Assembly (NCBI GenBank): GCA_012064385.1
Contig: QRDG01000960.1
Span: forward strand, 111,206 to 175,205
DNA from: Puccinellia tenuiflora
Lineage: Eukaryota > Streptophyta > Magnoliopsida > Poales > Poaceae
Length of the DNA: 64,000 bases
Direction: 5' to 3'
Shown one piece after another: positions 24,132 through 34,814 of the stretch (position 1 is the stretch's first letter; every line of letters begins with the position of its first letter). The notes beneath the pieces were generated by a model. That model did no database searches, was not told the origin of the DNA, and was given only the letters and a program-made list of their open reading frames with translations. The position numbers and the translations under genes are program-made.

Positions 24132-25096
24132 GATGATCTTTGGAACAAACGGCAAGTGATATATGTCGTTGCACTGCTGGCCCCCCTTGGGTTTATGTTT
24201 GCTGCTACACCTTATCTGCCGCGGGCGGTTCTCTTGGCATTCACAGCAGTGTGGGGAGCTGGCAGTGTAGGATTACCCATGGGACTCTATGGCAGCGACA
24301 AATATGAGAAGTTCTTCGGGCGTCACGTGGCACGACTTATCCTTATGTCATTTTCGTTAATGGTTGTGTATGCTATGTACCTTTCGATGATACCAGTCAA
24401 TACCACCACACCAGCTTTGCCATCTCCATCGGCAACTGATCTGCCACCAGCTACCCCGCCCGGTCATGCGTCGGGTGTTGGACTGTTTTGGACCGTTTCC
24501 TATTGTGTGGTTGCTGGTCTCATGATGGCGGGCCACATCTATTCGTGGGTGCTGGTATAGTATTTGTGTGCCAATCTTTTCCTTTTCTGCAAGTTTTGCA
24601 TTTGTACTTACTGTTTTCCAATGTAGGGTGTTCGCACTGGAAGCGACAAAGATGAGGATGACTCAAAGTTCACTGAGAAGGGTGTAAGCACTTCCGATTT
24701 GCTAGAGAGGTAAGATGGTCCTCGATCAGCCATATTAGCGACGGGGTTACAAGTCTCTGTTATACTCTCCTGTTGCTTTTGCTGGACAAATGATATTTAG
24801 TTCAAAAGTAATCCAAACTTTCTTCCCTCTCCTTGATTCTCAACACATAGTGATGGTAGAAGATTACCTTAGTACCTTACTACCTTACCACCACAATGTA
24901 CGATCAGATAGGTGCACCAGAGTTTCCTAGGGGATGTCTGACAGAGCTGTTGGGTCTTTAGTGGAACGATTGGAGATTGAGGGCATATTCGTGCCAGTTA
25001 GTGTCATTGTATATTATTATTGACATGTTTCATCAATTTTTCTTACGTAAGTTTTTCGATCTGTTCTTTTCTTTCAGGCTTATGGACAGCTGTTGA
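24132..25096 (+). CDS. 3' part of a host gene for a multi-pass membrane protein (last three exons)
   Basis: Three exons can be joined with consensus splice sites: 24132-24554, 24627-24709 and 25078-25096, ending in TGA. Introns are 72 and 368 bp with GT...AG ends, and the frame stays open across both. The visible 175 residues show about four hydrophobic segments, around residues 9-27, 31-54, 66-87 and 118-141, a Pro/Thr-rich loop between the last two, and a hydrophilic acidic tail (KDEDDSK). I do not recognise the family. Upstream exons are not in the window: the acceptor at 24131 lies 87 bases after E3, so the whole left stack probably fills the preceding intron. No stop or frameshift is seen, so the gene may still be expressed if that intron is spliced. 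It could also be a gene cut off by the insertions. Confidence 0.68.
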
Positions 25097-25958
25097 GGTG
25101 GTTGTGCACTGCATACCTCTTACAGAGTTAGATCTTGGACATGGCTTGCGGGAGTCAATAGGTCATTAGCTTTCATGATTTTGCGGTGGCTAGTTAAGAT
25201 GTGGATATTCTGTACTTAGATTCTGACCTTGACTATCAAAGGTAGTGAGGGAATACATGTAGATCATTACACCTAGGTCTCGTGATCATACTCTTGCACT
25301 TACAACTAGTTCTCACGTGTCTGGTGGTATTGTTGTTCTCTAGCATACATTTCGGTTTAGACGACCGCATCATGGTATATCTTGTGTACTGTCTACTGTG
25401 ACATTACTAGTCACTGGCATATATGACATCGTAGACAGCCACATTGTGACTGTATCTTGTTTACTGTGACATGGAGTTTCTACGGCATATATGACATTTT
25501 AGACAGCGTGTTGTAACATTTCGTGCTTGTCTTCTAATTTGGGTGCTTGGAATTTTCCTAGACCATTTTCTTCGGTACCGCAGATTAGAATTTTTCATTT
25601 CTTAAACTTCTGTTGAACATGAGAATCATTACCTATTATCTTGAACTTGATGTCACGTTACATGCAGTCCCTGTTTACCCAGAAATCACCTTAGAATGCC
25701 AGACTGAATTTTCTGCGGACAGTTCAACACATTCTACTTGCTCAGTTCATTGCTAAATCTGGAATCGCATTTGCCGATTACAGCACCCTTTCCTTTTCTT
25801 GAGTATTATCCTTGGTGATGTGGGAAATATGTTGACAATACCTTATTTTGCTAACTTTGACCCTGTTGTGTTTGAAAACTGTCCCGTCTGTGGAAATTCA
25901 TTATCATAGGAACATTTTTCTTTTGAAACGGGAGCAAAAGTTTTATCCCAACATATTA
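25097..25958 (+). other. 3' UTR and downstream region of the membrane protein gene
   Basis: No ORF or transposon ends are visible. The sequence is T-rich as expected for plant 3' UTR. Related CATATATGACAT...AGACAGC segments recur at about 25417 and 25487. No clear single polyadenylation site stands out. Confidence 0.4.
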
Positions 25959-26033
25959 CTACCTCTGTTTCACAATGTAAGCCTTTTTAGCAAGCTAAAC
26001 TAGCTTGCTAAAAAGGTTTACATTATGGAAGAG
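25959..26033. mobile_element. Short Stowaway-type MITE (75 bp)
   Basis: An almost complete palindrome: CTACCTCTGTTTCACAATG at the left pairs with its near complement at the right, and the middle is AAGCTAAACTAGCTT. TA flanks it on both sides. Ends and size fit Stowaway (Tc1/mariner-derived) MITEs. It lacks nearly all of the loop seen in the related element at 29517. Confidence 0.85.
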
Positions 26034-26094
26034 TAATTAAGAAGAAGTTTTACAAGAAAGTAAAATAAGAGTACAACCAGGAGAGTGGCGTTTT

Positions 26095-26478
26095 GGTGCC
26101 CGGGCTCATATAAGCCCGGTTTTGTTTTCGATTTTTTTAAAATACTAAACTGTTTCGAAAAATTCTGAAAAAAATTGGACATGAACATATTGAAGTATTC
26201 AACACTCGTGTAAAATTTCGACAGAAAATATCAAATTTTGCGCCCTGTGTAAAAAAGACAAATCTGTCTTTTTGAATAGTGGACTGTTCAGCTATTTTGT
26301 CTGTCAGATTTTTGTCTTTTTTGCACAGGGCGCAAAATTTGATATTTTCTGTCGAAAATTTACACGAGTGTTGCATACATGAATATATTTCCACATAAAT
26401 TTTATCAGAATTTTTCGAAGCGTGTTCAAATTTTAAAAAAATCGGAAAGGCAGCCGGGCTCATATGAGCCCGGGCACC
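26095..26478. mobile_element. Foldback or MITE element with long inverted repeats
   Basis: GGTGCCCGGGCTCATAT at the left is mirrored by ATATGAGCCCGGGCACC at the right. Long inner arms also pair: TTTTGCGCCCTGTG near 26236 with CACAGGGCGCAAAA near 26324. The element is about 384 bp and non-coding. I cannot assign it to a superfamily or see a clear TSD. Confidence 0.75.
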
Positions 26479-26587
26479 GAATTGCATTTCCGTACAATCA
26501 GTCACTACTCTCCCGATAAAAAACCACTCAACCACTTTGCACCCGTGGTCATCCAAAGGCGTGCTTCCTTTTTGAAGTTTCGAACAT

Positions 26588-26623
26588 GGTGGGTGGGTGG
26601 GTGGGGGGGGGGGGGGGGGGGGG
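26588..26623. repeat. GGGT microsatellite and poly-G run
   Basis: Several GGGT units run into 21 consecutive G (26603-26623). Such a run could form a G-quadruplex and is also a place where assembly length is unreliable. Confidence 0.9.
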
Positions 26624-26639
26624 TCCATAACGCTCGTTC

Positions 26640-27840
26640 CATATTTCCCCGGAGGTGAGGAAAGTAAGGTTGTGCCTCCTTATGGAATGAGGTGGAATGA
26701 AATGGAACCCTTCCACACGTGGGAGAGATTCCTGTGTTTGGTTGGGTAGGAGGAATGGAACCAAGTGGTTCCTTTTTGATCCGCGCTTATTCCCCGGACG
26801 GGAAAACCACGGGCCGAATTGACCCGGGGAAATCTGCAGGGCCATTTGGAGGCATACTCGACGGGGTTATCTCGCCCCAATCCGCGTCGTTCCCCGGGCA
26901 AGATTTCCACGTCTCCGAACGCCGGGCGAGAAATCCTCAACTTTGGCTCGTGACATGCTGACGCCAGCAGGCTCCTCGCATGCGGATGCTGCGCGCCTGC
27001 GCCAACTGTTCAAGAAACTGGGTGTTGTATTCTTTATTTTTTGTTTATGAAGTTTTCCGATGTTGTACCTGTACGGCTGTACGTGTGGGGATGAGTGGAT
27101 GACAGGGAGTGGGTTCTCCACGTGGGTATCTGCCTCTGATTTTCTGGATGACAAGTAAAAATCTCACGCGTGGTTTGTTAGCCTTGGGTGTTACTTCCCT
27201 GACGACCAAATTAGCCCTTAGTGCGGAATACGCTGGTTCCACTGAATTGGTGGAATGTGATGGAATGGGCACTCTAAACATCATGCTAATCCTCTACAAC
27301 TGATAGATTAGTGTTAGAGAATAATTAAAATAATATTTTATAGTTTTAAAAAATCTTTAAAAAATCTGTTATATAATGTTGTCTTCTACCAACATGCAAA
27401 ATCTAAAATAGAAATATGTTATATTTTGGTCTGTGTAAAATGACAAATCTGAATTTGAAATTAGTGAATAGTGTCAAATTGGAACTCTCCAAAATATGTC
27501 AGGTTTTGTTATTTTTTTGTAGCCTGTAATTTGAATAATCTTGAGTTGAAAATTTTCACGTTGGTGTAATGTGCTATTGTCTATGTCCTTGATTGTTTTC
27601 AGAAATTTTCGAAACTTAGAAATATGATTTTTATGTTTTAAAATAAAGTACATGTAACGATGACCTTCCATTCCATTCCATTCCACCTCCAATCAAACAT
27701 ATTGATAGAAGTATTCCATTCCACCTCATTGCCTCTAACCAAACACAGGAACAAAATGTAACCATGACATCACATTCTAATAGAATGGAGCGATTCCATT
27801 CCCTTACACTTGGTTGCGAAACCAAACACACCCTAAGAGA
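26640..27840. repeat. Diverged DNA-transposon remnant, class unclear
   Basis: Both ends carry inverted pieces related to GGAATGAGGTGGAATG (about 26688) and CATTCCACCTCATTG (about 27717), and CCTGTGTTTGGTT (about 26729) against AACCAAACACAGG (about 27739). The right end reads ACCAAACACACCC, common at ends of grass hAT/PIF-like elements. No transposase is visible. Small ORFs in it look accidental. Confidence 0.4.
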
Positions 27841-27883
27841 AGCCAAACCTTTACGGTTCGAGGTAGATCCATCCGTCATAGTG

Positions 27884-29038
27884 GAGTTGTTAGTATAAAA
27901 CTATCACTTTTCAACTAAATATTCGATTTACTACCACTATGCTTGAATTGGAAAAAACCACCACATTTTGTACGGTTGTTTGCAAAAAACACTGATCGTG
28001 AATTGACACGATTTCTGACATGTGGGAATAATTTGTCGGGACTAATTTGTTGATATGGACCTGGATCCAAATGTCAACCTAATTAAAAAAAGCCTTTCCC
28101 CTATGCCCCGTTGACGAACTCGTGGTGGCCATGCTCGTCCGCGCCGGTTTGCCGCGCCTCGCCCATGCCGTTGTCGTTCTGACGGATTGGATGACGACGT
28201 TACGTTCTCGGCGCTGTCGTTCTTGCCGGATTGGATGCGCTTCAGGTCGTTCCCGATACCGCCGTTCTGGCCGGATTGGATGCGCTTCAGGTCGTTACCG
28301 ATATCGCCGTTCTGGCCGGATTGGATGCACTTCAAGTCGTTCTCGAGGAGCGGATTGGATCTACTTCAGGTCATTCCCGACACCGCCGTTCTGGCCGCCC
28401 GCTGACAGAGAAACGAACGTGATCTGGATGCCCGACTCCACCTGCGCCACCCACTCCCTCACCGCCGCATATGTGCCATTGCCGTTGGGCCAGTTTCTCC
28501 CTCACCGACATGGAGATCACGCTCAACATGTTGTCGCCGACACCGTGCCCGAGGTACGTTGTGTGGGACGGCGTGGATGAGGCATGGAAGGCCGGCGATG
28601 ACGCCCCTCCCCTGCCCGGCCATGGCGCCGACGCAGGGGAGGCACAGAAGCAGACCATGGAGGGCGCGTCGGGATGACGTCGCCGCGGTCGCTCGCGCGG
28701 AGTAGCTGCGCCACGTCCGGGAGCTCGAGGAGCGGATCGGGAGGAGCACGACGGCGACGACAGACGAGCACGGCCATCCGGAGTTGGTCAACGGGGCATG
28801 TGAGAAGAGGGGGAATGCTTTTTAAAATTGGGATGGCATGTGGATCTAGGTCCATTCCAGCAAGTTGGCCCAATCATTGGGCCCCGCCTGTTAGAAATCG
28901 TGTCAATTCACGTTCAACTCGCGATTAGTGCTTTTTGCAAACAACCGGCCAAACTCAGATGGTTTTTTGCAATTCAAACGTAAAGTGGTAGTAAATCGAA
29001 TATTTGGCTGAGAAATGATAGTTTTATGCAAACAACTC
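27884..29038. mobile_element. Pack-MULE-like element with about 150 bp TIRs
   Basis: The left end starts GAGTTGTTAGTATAAAAC and the right end is the inverted GAGTTGTTTGCATAAAAC. The two arms stay similar for about 150 bp, including ATATTCGATTTACTACCAC and AATTGACACGATTTCT. The flanks GTCATAGTG and GTCATAATA agree at 7 of 9 positions, as expected for an aged Mutator-type 9 bp TSD. The interior, about 28090-28850, is GC-rich and gene-like, unlike the AT-rich arms, and lacks transposase. I infer captured host gene sequence; its source is unknown. ORFs up to 152 codons exist on both strands, none recognisable. Confidence 0.83.
28178..28400 (+). repeat. 45 bp in-phase tandem repeat inside the Pack-MULE
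   Basis: Units beginning CCGGATTGGATGC start at 28226, 28271 and 28316, with degenerate units on each side. The 45 bp period equals 15 codons, so all frames stay open through it. Which strand, if any, was coding cannot be decided. Confidence 0.85.
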
Positions 29039-29514
29039 GTCATAATATGCCACCAAGTTGGAAGGGTGTGGGTTGACCATTGAGAGAGATCGAAGTTGTG
29101 AAGGCCAACCTAATCCTTAATAAAACTCCAAACGCGCATGTAGTGACAAGTAACACGAAGGTGCATATTTGGGAGCTACGTAAATTCAGTTAATTCTAGG
29201 TGTAATTTTTTTCTGAAACGTTGTACAAACATAGACAGTCATATACACGTGCATATACACACCTGTATGAATGCGCGCACACACATCATACCCTATTATA
29301 GATGCAGAAATATCCGTTGCCTTTTTACTGTGGACTTTTAATTCAGTTTAGAATCTTATGAGTTCAAGTATTAGAATATGTGTTCGAAGTCCATGTCGAC
29401 CCCGAATATGGCCCCTAATCCACGAACCTACTGCCGAGTCAAAGTCGGATGCGATTTATCCCTACTAGCTACCCTCCATATATATTCTGTGGTCCGTCGT
29501 GGTAGCTAGGTTTG
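29039..29514. other. Intergenic sequence, nothing recognised
   Basis: No ORF, repeat pair or transposon end was found. A CA/TA-rich stretch occurs near 29230-29290. Confidence 0.4.
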
Positions 29515-29516
29515 TA

Positions 29517-29676
29517 CTCCCTCCGTTCCATAATGTAAGCCTTTTTAGCATTTCTCTTTCAATCCGTATCTAGACATGTTTTAGTGCAAGATTCATTTGA
29601 ACCTTACACTAAAACATGTCTAGATATGGATGGAAAGAGAAATGCTAAAAAGGCTTACATTATGGAACGGAGGTAG
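29517..29676. mobile_element. Stowaway MITE (160 bp)
   Basis: CTCCCTCCGTTCCATAATG at the left is mirrored at the right by CATTATGGAACGGAGGTAG, with TA on both sides (29515-29516 and 29677-29678). The arms pair over most of their length, so the whole element can fold into a hairpin. Confidence 0.95.
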
Positions 29677-29696
29677 TAACGTCAATCGTAGTTGAT

Positions 29697-29985
29697 TTGT
29701 GGGCACACGACGAGACGATGTTCGGGGCAGCGGCGGCAAGCTCCTGTATCGCCGCCTGTTCACAGGATCATCGGTCGAGGTCGTCATGGTCGGATGGTTT
29801 CTATGTGCTGCTAGAAGGCGGCCAGCTCCGGCTCGTCGAGGCGCCGGCCGCCGGAGAAGCCATTACAACCCAAAGCTGCTGCACACTGAGCCCGTTTTGG
29901 AAGATCGCAATCAGGATATGTACCTACAGGAGAATTTTTCTCGGAGAATTCATTCAATTCATTTTTTTAGCCGGCCCTTCAACAT
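29697..29985 (+). pseudogene. Possible host gene fragment, unrecognised
   Basis: A GC-rich island with an open frame (reading WAHDETMFGAAAASS... from about 29700) stands between two transposons. The segment DGFYVLLEGGQLRLVEAP looks protein-like, but no ATG in good context starts this frame and it degenerates after about 29915. It could be an exon of the same gene as 30682-30867, separated by the MULE insertion, but I could not find matching splice sites. A non-coding GC island remains possible. Confidence 0.3.
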
Positions 29986-29994
29986 TTATCTTAA

Positions 29995-30636
29995 AGTTTA
30001 AGTGTAATTTTGTTCTCTCAAATGTTGTAGAAGTTCAATTTTGGCATCTCAACTCTATCTTGGTCTAAACCCAGTCCTCAAACACTTAATTAAGTCTAAT
30101 TGTCATCCCTAGTAGCAGGTGAATGTTGGTTGACCCGTTCTCGACTTTTTTTACGCCAAAGTTGATATGATTTGGTCAGGTTTAATCCACTAGCCTCATC
30201 TAACACGAACGGGGATCAGTTGTCCTTAATCGATATCGCGTGCGTTATTGATTCAGCGGAAAAGTAAACTTCACAAACCCTAGCTCTAGAAGAACGGTGG
30301 CAGTCTTTGCAGATGGAGGCGTCACGGAGCTAATCCACGACACGACCTCCTAGGACGTCTCGATCTTCAAAACCACGTGTCGGCGGGCACCAACTGGTCC
30401 GAGAAGGGTTTGCACCGCTGCACAACTCAAGTGTGATGAGCATCACCTAGAGCACCTCCTCCCGACGATCAAACGAGCTTTGAATGCACTCGGTTACTTT
30501 GAGATTCATTAAACCACTATTAAGGATGTTAATTAGACCTAATTAAATATTCAAGGACTGGAATTTAGACCTAATAGAGTTGAGGACCAAATATGAACTT
30601 TTACAACACTTAAGGGACTAAAAATATACTTAACCC
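29995..30636. mobile_element. MULE-type MITE with perfect 9 bp TSD (642 bp)
   Basis: TTATCTTAA flanks the element at 29986-29994 and 30637-30645. Imperfect TIRs of about 100 bp face each other: TTTAAGTGTAATTTTGTTC near the left, and on the other strand GGTTAAGTATATTTTTAG at the right. Shared inner pieces include GTTGTAGAAGTTCA/GTTGTAAAAGTTCA and CTCAACTCTAT. A 9 bp TSD points to the Mutator superfamily. The middle, about 30290-30480, is GC-richer without a clear ORF. Confidence 0.87.
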
Positions 30637-30681
30637 TTATCTTAAAACATTAATCGAACATAATAATTATCTTGTGCGTAG

Positions 30682-30867
30682 ACGTGCATCACCTTGGCAG
30701 CCCTGTCCGCCGCGGCCTTCGTCGTGGTGTTGATCCAGCGCGCCCAGAGCTGGGATGAAGTGGAGCCCTGCCTGTGTCTGCTCGGTTTGATCCCCGTGGT
30801 GGCGGCCATCATGTGGCTCTTCACAGCACACACCTGCTGCTACATTCCGGATCACGGCCCAACATGA
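30682..30867 (+). CDS. Orphan terminal exon encoding two membrane segments
   Basis: A frame of 61 codons starts right after a ...TGCGTAG acceptor-like site and ends with TGA at 30865-30867. The product begins TCITLAALSAAAFVVVLI and has a second hydrophobic stretch (LCLLGLIPVVAAIMWLF) before a Cys-rich end. The alternation of a charged loop (QRAQSWDEVEP) with two hydrophobic helices is typical of real membrane proteins, and an in-frame stop sits directly at the acceptor. No upstream exon could be tied to it with confidence, so it may be a gene relic. The overlapping minus-strand ORFs are shadows. I do not recognise the family. Confidence 0.5.
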   Translation, partial: TCITLAALSAAAFVVVLIQRAQSWDEVEPCLCLLGLIPVVAAIMWLFTAHTCCYIPDHGPT

Positions 30868-30880
30868 CGTCCTTCGGGTA

Positions 30881-32610
30881 TATATATGTAGCTCTTTATC
30901 GAAAAATTATATACCTACCTGTTGGCTACAGCTACAGTTGCTTAAAATATTTAGTATGAATTTGTTAATTCTCAGTCAGCTGAGAAATAACTTAAATCTC
31001 AGTCAATTTCAGAGAGCGGCAATATGGAGCCCGAGCGACAGAACACTCGATATCCTGGTGGTTTGTTCGAGCATTGTGATCCGAGCCAAATAGTTTATTG
31101 AGGATATACGGTTTTGAACACCCAGCTTTTGAACAGTTCCTCGTACGCCGTTGGCCCATGACGTGGTTGTGCAGAACTTGACAGCTCATAGCTTCATGTT
31201 GCTTCCTAGACCCCTAACGTGCTGATTAAATGGCTCTGGCCCATGTTGGACCCCACATGCCTTCTCCATCCCACTCAACCCTTCTATATTTCTCCTCCAA
31301 CAGCCGTCCCTCTCTCTACCTACAACACGGCGAGAGAGGAATCCCTAGAGGCATGGAGATACACCCGCACGCCTTAGAGTTCTAGCTCCATGCCAACAGC
31401 TGTTACTCTTCCTGGTGCCGGCAGAGCAGGCGGCAGTTTAATGCCGTTGACGGGCCGACGACGGCAGCGAGTTAGCGCTGACTTCGTTACAGCTCTGGCG
31501 TCCATGGCTGCGTGAGGAATCGACGAGGTGTTCCTTTCCAGATCCAGCTGTGGAAGGTCTCGCTCATGACTAGTTTTTTTCGCCACATCTTCTCTGTTTT
31601 AAGAATCACTTTTTATCGGAATCTTGTTTTCTGAGAATTTTTAACTGTCAAATCCTCTTGCACTAATGAAAATAGTGATGGATCCAGAGTATTCTTTTGG
31701 ATCAGTTCTTTTTATTAGACTTGTTAAAACACCGTGATCACATTCTCAGTTTTGGTAAATCAGTACTTCGTCGATGTTAACAAATAATGTCGTTGCAAAT
31801 TTTGCTATGCAAATAGAAGTGAGCCTAATTTTTGTGGGTATCGTTTGGTGGTCTCATGTTTGAGTTACTGGACATGAAGTCTGATTTTTTTGGGTATCAT
31901 TATGCTGGACTTTTGTCCATTAATTAATTGTTCTTGACTAGCATGGATCGATCGCCCGTTAGTTATTTTTATTGAATCGTTCTGGAGTGCTAATAACTCT
32001 TTTGAGATAAGGGCGTAGTACTAATAACTGAATCTCACAATAAATCTTTTGAGAAAGGGAGTAGTACTAATTTTTATTTGATGAATATCTTTTAAATCAA
32101 GACCAATCATGTGTTAAGACCAATCGTACTATTAGAATTGCTAATGGAATAATGATATCAGTAATAATTTTATGCGTGGTTTCTTTGAAGGGCATTTGGA
32201 ACTATTATTTTTTAAGTCGGACAGAGAAGAAAATAACCACTGCCATGTTAATCAATACAATAAAACAGCAAATAAGTGATGTGATTGAGATGAATCGGTT
32301 TAAATTCTAGCTTTATTTTACTAATGAATTAGGCCATCCTTACCGATTAAGCACCTTTATGCCATCATAGCATGTCAACCATTAAATATGTTTGGAGGGA
32401 GGGTATAGGGTAGCATTCAAAGGTTGGCAGAGATATGGGCCAGACCAGCTGGCTTTCTGGGCAGGGTTGTGAGACCATGAGTTGTACCAATGCGTCAATA
32501 CAAGGCTAGAGGGAGTATATTTCGTTAAATATAGAGGAAAAGCGTGTTAGGAGTCAGGATCACGAGGCGAACAAACAGCGGAGATATCGAGCTATGTCTA
32601 GCTTGGGCTT
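30881..32610. other. Intergenic sequence, mostly unrecognised
   Basis: AT-rich with no convincing gene. A GC-richer patch at 31330-31570 holds a minus-strand 70-codon ORF (31374-31586) of no recognisable type and a ten-codon ATG ORF near 31353, and CTATATTTC at about 31286 could be a TATA box. The piece around 30930-31010 (TTAATTCTCAGTCAGCTGAG) recurs in diverged form at about 32839. Confidence 0.35.
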
Positions 32611-32613
32611 CAA

Positions 32614-33060
32614 ATGGACTTTCCGGTCAATTTCATGACTACTAGATGTAATGTGCAGAGATTTGTATATGCTGATTTCTTTTTGTATGTGGGTAGACAA
32701 AGGAAGGACTGTACGGATCGGAATGGGCTGCATTTATTTCTACTGCTTTTTTTTTTGTCGGGGCTGGCTGGGATGTTGCTCACAAGGTGGCTACGGCCTA
32801 CAGCTAACAGTTACCTGAAATAATTAGTATTATCATTTGTTAATTCTCAGTCAGCTAAAAATTAGCGTAAGTCTCAATCAATTTCATAACCATCAAATGT
32901 GGTGTGCGCAGATTCATATAAGCTTTTTTTATGTTTTTTTTTGTCTAGGCAAAGGGTGGCAGTAAAGGCCGGAATGAGCTACATCTATATGTGTTGTCTT
33001 TTTTCTTTGTCGCGTTTTTCTTTGTCGGACTAGCTTGGAATGTTGCCCACGAGGCCTAGG
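32614..33060 (+). repeat. Diverged tandem duplication (two units of about 200-260 bp)
   Basis: The unit at about 32616-32800 (GGTCAATTTCATGACTAC, then GTGCAGAGATTTGTATATGC, a T-run, TTTGTCGGGGCTGGCTGGGATGTTGC) recurs at about 32872-33055 with many changes. The 69-codon ORF in the first unit is broken in the second, which argues against coding. Origin unknown. Confidence 0.6.
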
Positions 33061-34080
33061 GTCTTTTTGCCATTCGATGCTTTGTGTTTTGTTTCTTCTT
33101 TTTTTAGTTTTTTGTAACTCAATTCTTTTATTTTATTTTAATATTTAAAACATGAAAAAATCTCAGTTGCAAATCCCAATTATAACTGGAATATTATCGG
33201 CTGCAATCCCACTTTCAACTTAAAAATATCTTACTTGTAACTGAAACAAATTCGGTTGCAATCCCACCCACAATTTATAAAATATCAATTGTAACATCAC
33301 CGTCAACTAAAAAGGACTAAAAATTTCAATTCCCTATTGTCTCCCACCCCTGATATCCTTTTTTAGAATTATCTCTCATTTCACTAGTGTCTTTCATTGA
33401 CCCGTGTTAAGAAATGTATAAGCTAAGAAAACAACAATTAATAGTTGCAATTAGACAGATCGAGAGGGCCCAACACATGCATGCTCGTCTAGGTCCAGAC
33501 CACCTTTCACCAAACCAGAAACCAGTAGATCAAGAGTAGAAATCGCTGGAAGTATGTCAACATGGGTGACGTGTGAGAATTAAGCTAATTCGCAGTGAGC
33601 TGAGCGCTAGATGGACCCTTCGTATTAGTTAGATATGACCTTGAAATAAAGTGGTTGGCTAAACAAAACCATATGAGAACTATAGTCCGTTTCCTTTGAG
33701 GACATCTGGCAAAACTAAAACTATCACAATTAGTATGGTCCTTACCTAAGGATAATACACAAGACAACAAAAAATCGATAAAGGAAATATATTAATATAA
33801 AAACGATACAAATTACACTCTGCTTCGCAACAACACAGTGTCGAGACATGAAGAATACACATAGCCAAACAAAGTAAAGAAAAATGACCCCGCCAAAGTG
33901 ATCGGTGACTCAGCAGCAAGAAATCAATCATCGTCATTGAAAACACCTAGACTACGAAAGTGATTCTCTAACGGTACTATCGCCAAAAAGAATAACAATG
34001 CAAAACGCTGTCGTCCAATCTAACCACCAAAGGAAGAAATATTATCTAAAGCTATAAGAGGGCCGTTATCTATGTTATTA
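33061..34080. other. Intergenic sequence, nothing recognised
   Basis: AT-rich. No ORF over 66 codons, no paired ends. TTGCAA(T)CCCA-type segments recur at about 33170-33270 (AGTTGCAAATCCCA, GGCTGCAATCCCA, GGTTGCAATCCCA), hinting at a small degenerate tandem repeat. Confidence 0.35.
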
Positions 34081-34083
34081 AAC

Positions 34084-34540
34084 TTTTTTTATAAACGAAG
34101 GCAAAATATTTGCCTCATCTCATTAATTAAGAAGTAGAGGAGTTTTTACGAAAACAAACCAAGACCAAAGTGGTCGATACAAGGGATTACCCTGCCGGTA
34201 TTAAATCTCTAAGGTGTTTGACACCCGTCTTGGTCCAAATCTTGGACCTCATCCTTTAATGGTCGTGATGATGAGGGAGGGCATGGAGCTCGACACAGGA
34301 GCATTTCTCTCATTCTAAATCTCGCATAATACTAGCATGATGAGGGAGGATAAAATATTCTTCCATACCCCATTACAACGAAGAACCGAAGACTACCAAT
34401 CACGAACCGAAGGGAAGGCCTCCCACTCCTCCATGTAGCTCCTCCAACCCAAACAAATCTTTAACATCACGCCAATTCTTGTACACGCCAATTGCGACGA
34501 ATAACCGACGACCACCAATATTGTTATTGAACATTACAAT
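34084..34540 (-). mobile_element. Possible LINE 3' end on the minus strand
   Basis: On the minus strand the sequence ends ...ATGAGGCAAATATTTTGCC, then TTCGTTTATAAAAAAAG, a shape often seen at the 3' end of grass LINEs before the poly(A). No ORF2 motif is present upstream, so this would be a short 5'-truncated copy. Weak evidence. Confidence 0.35.
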
Positions 34541-34749
34541 ATGGCGTTAACTAAGCCAATTCTTCTACCGAGGCTCGCCTCGTGAAATATGTGTACGATG
34601 ATATCTGATTGCATCGATCCTGATGAGCTAAGAGCTGATGGAACGATGCGGCGGTCGATCGGTTCTTTTGCACGAAAAAAGTACACGACGAACCAATGGT
34701 TGCAGCAGTGTAGGATGGGAAGAACATATTCAAAGCCAGAAGTCAGAAT

Positions 34750-34814
34750 ATCCATTCATATGAGACGTCAATTGTTTTTTATTCATATGAGACGTCAGAT
34801 ACATCATGCTTTTC
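34750..34814 (+). repeat. Left 65 bp target-site duplication of the LINE
   Basis: The 65 bases from ATCCATTCATATG to CATGCTTTTC recur without a change at 36314-36378, on the other side of the LINE. The duplicated segment itself contains ATTCATATGAGACGTCA twice. Confidence 0.92.

Noticed and set aside
28178..28400. Regular repeats resembling a CRISPR array
   Set aside because: Units are contiguous with no unique spacers, in a plant transposon.
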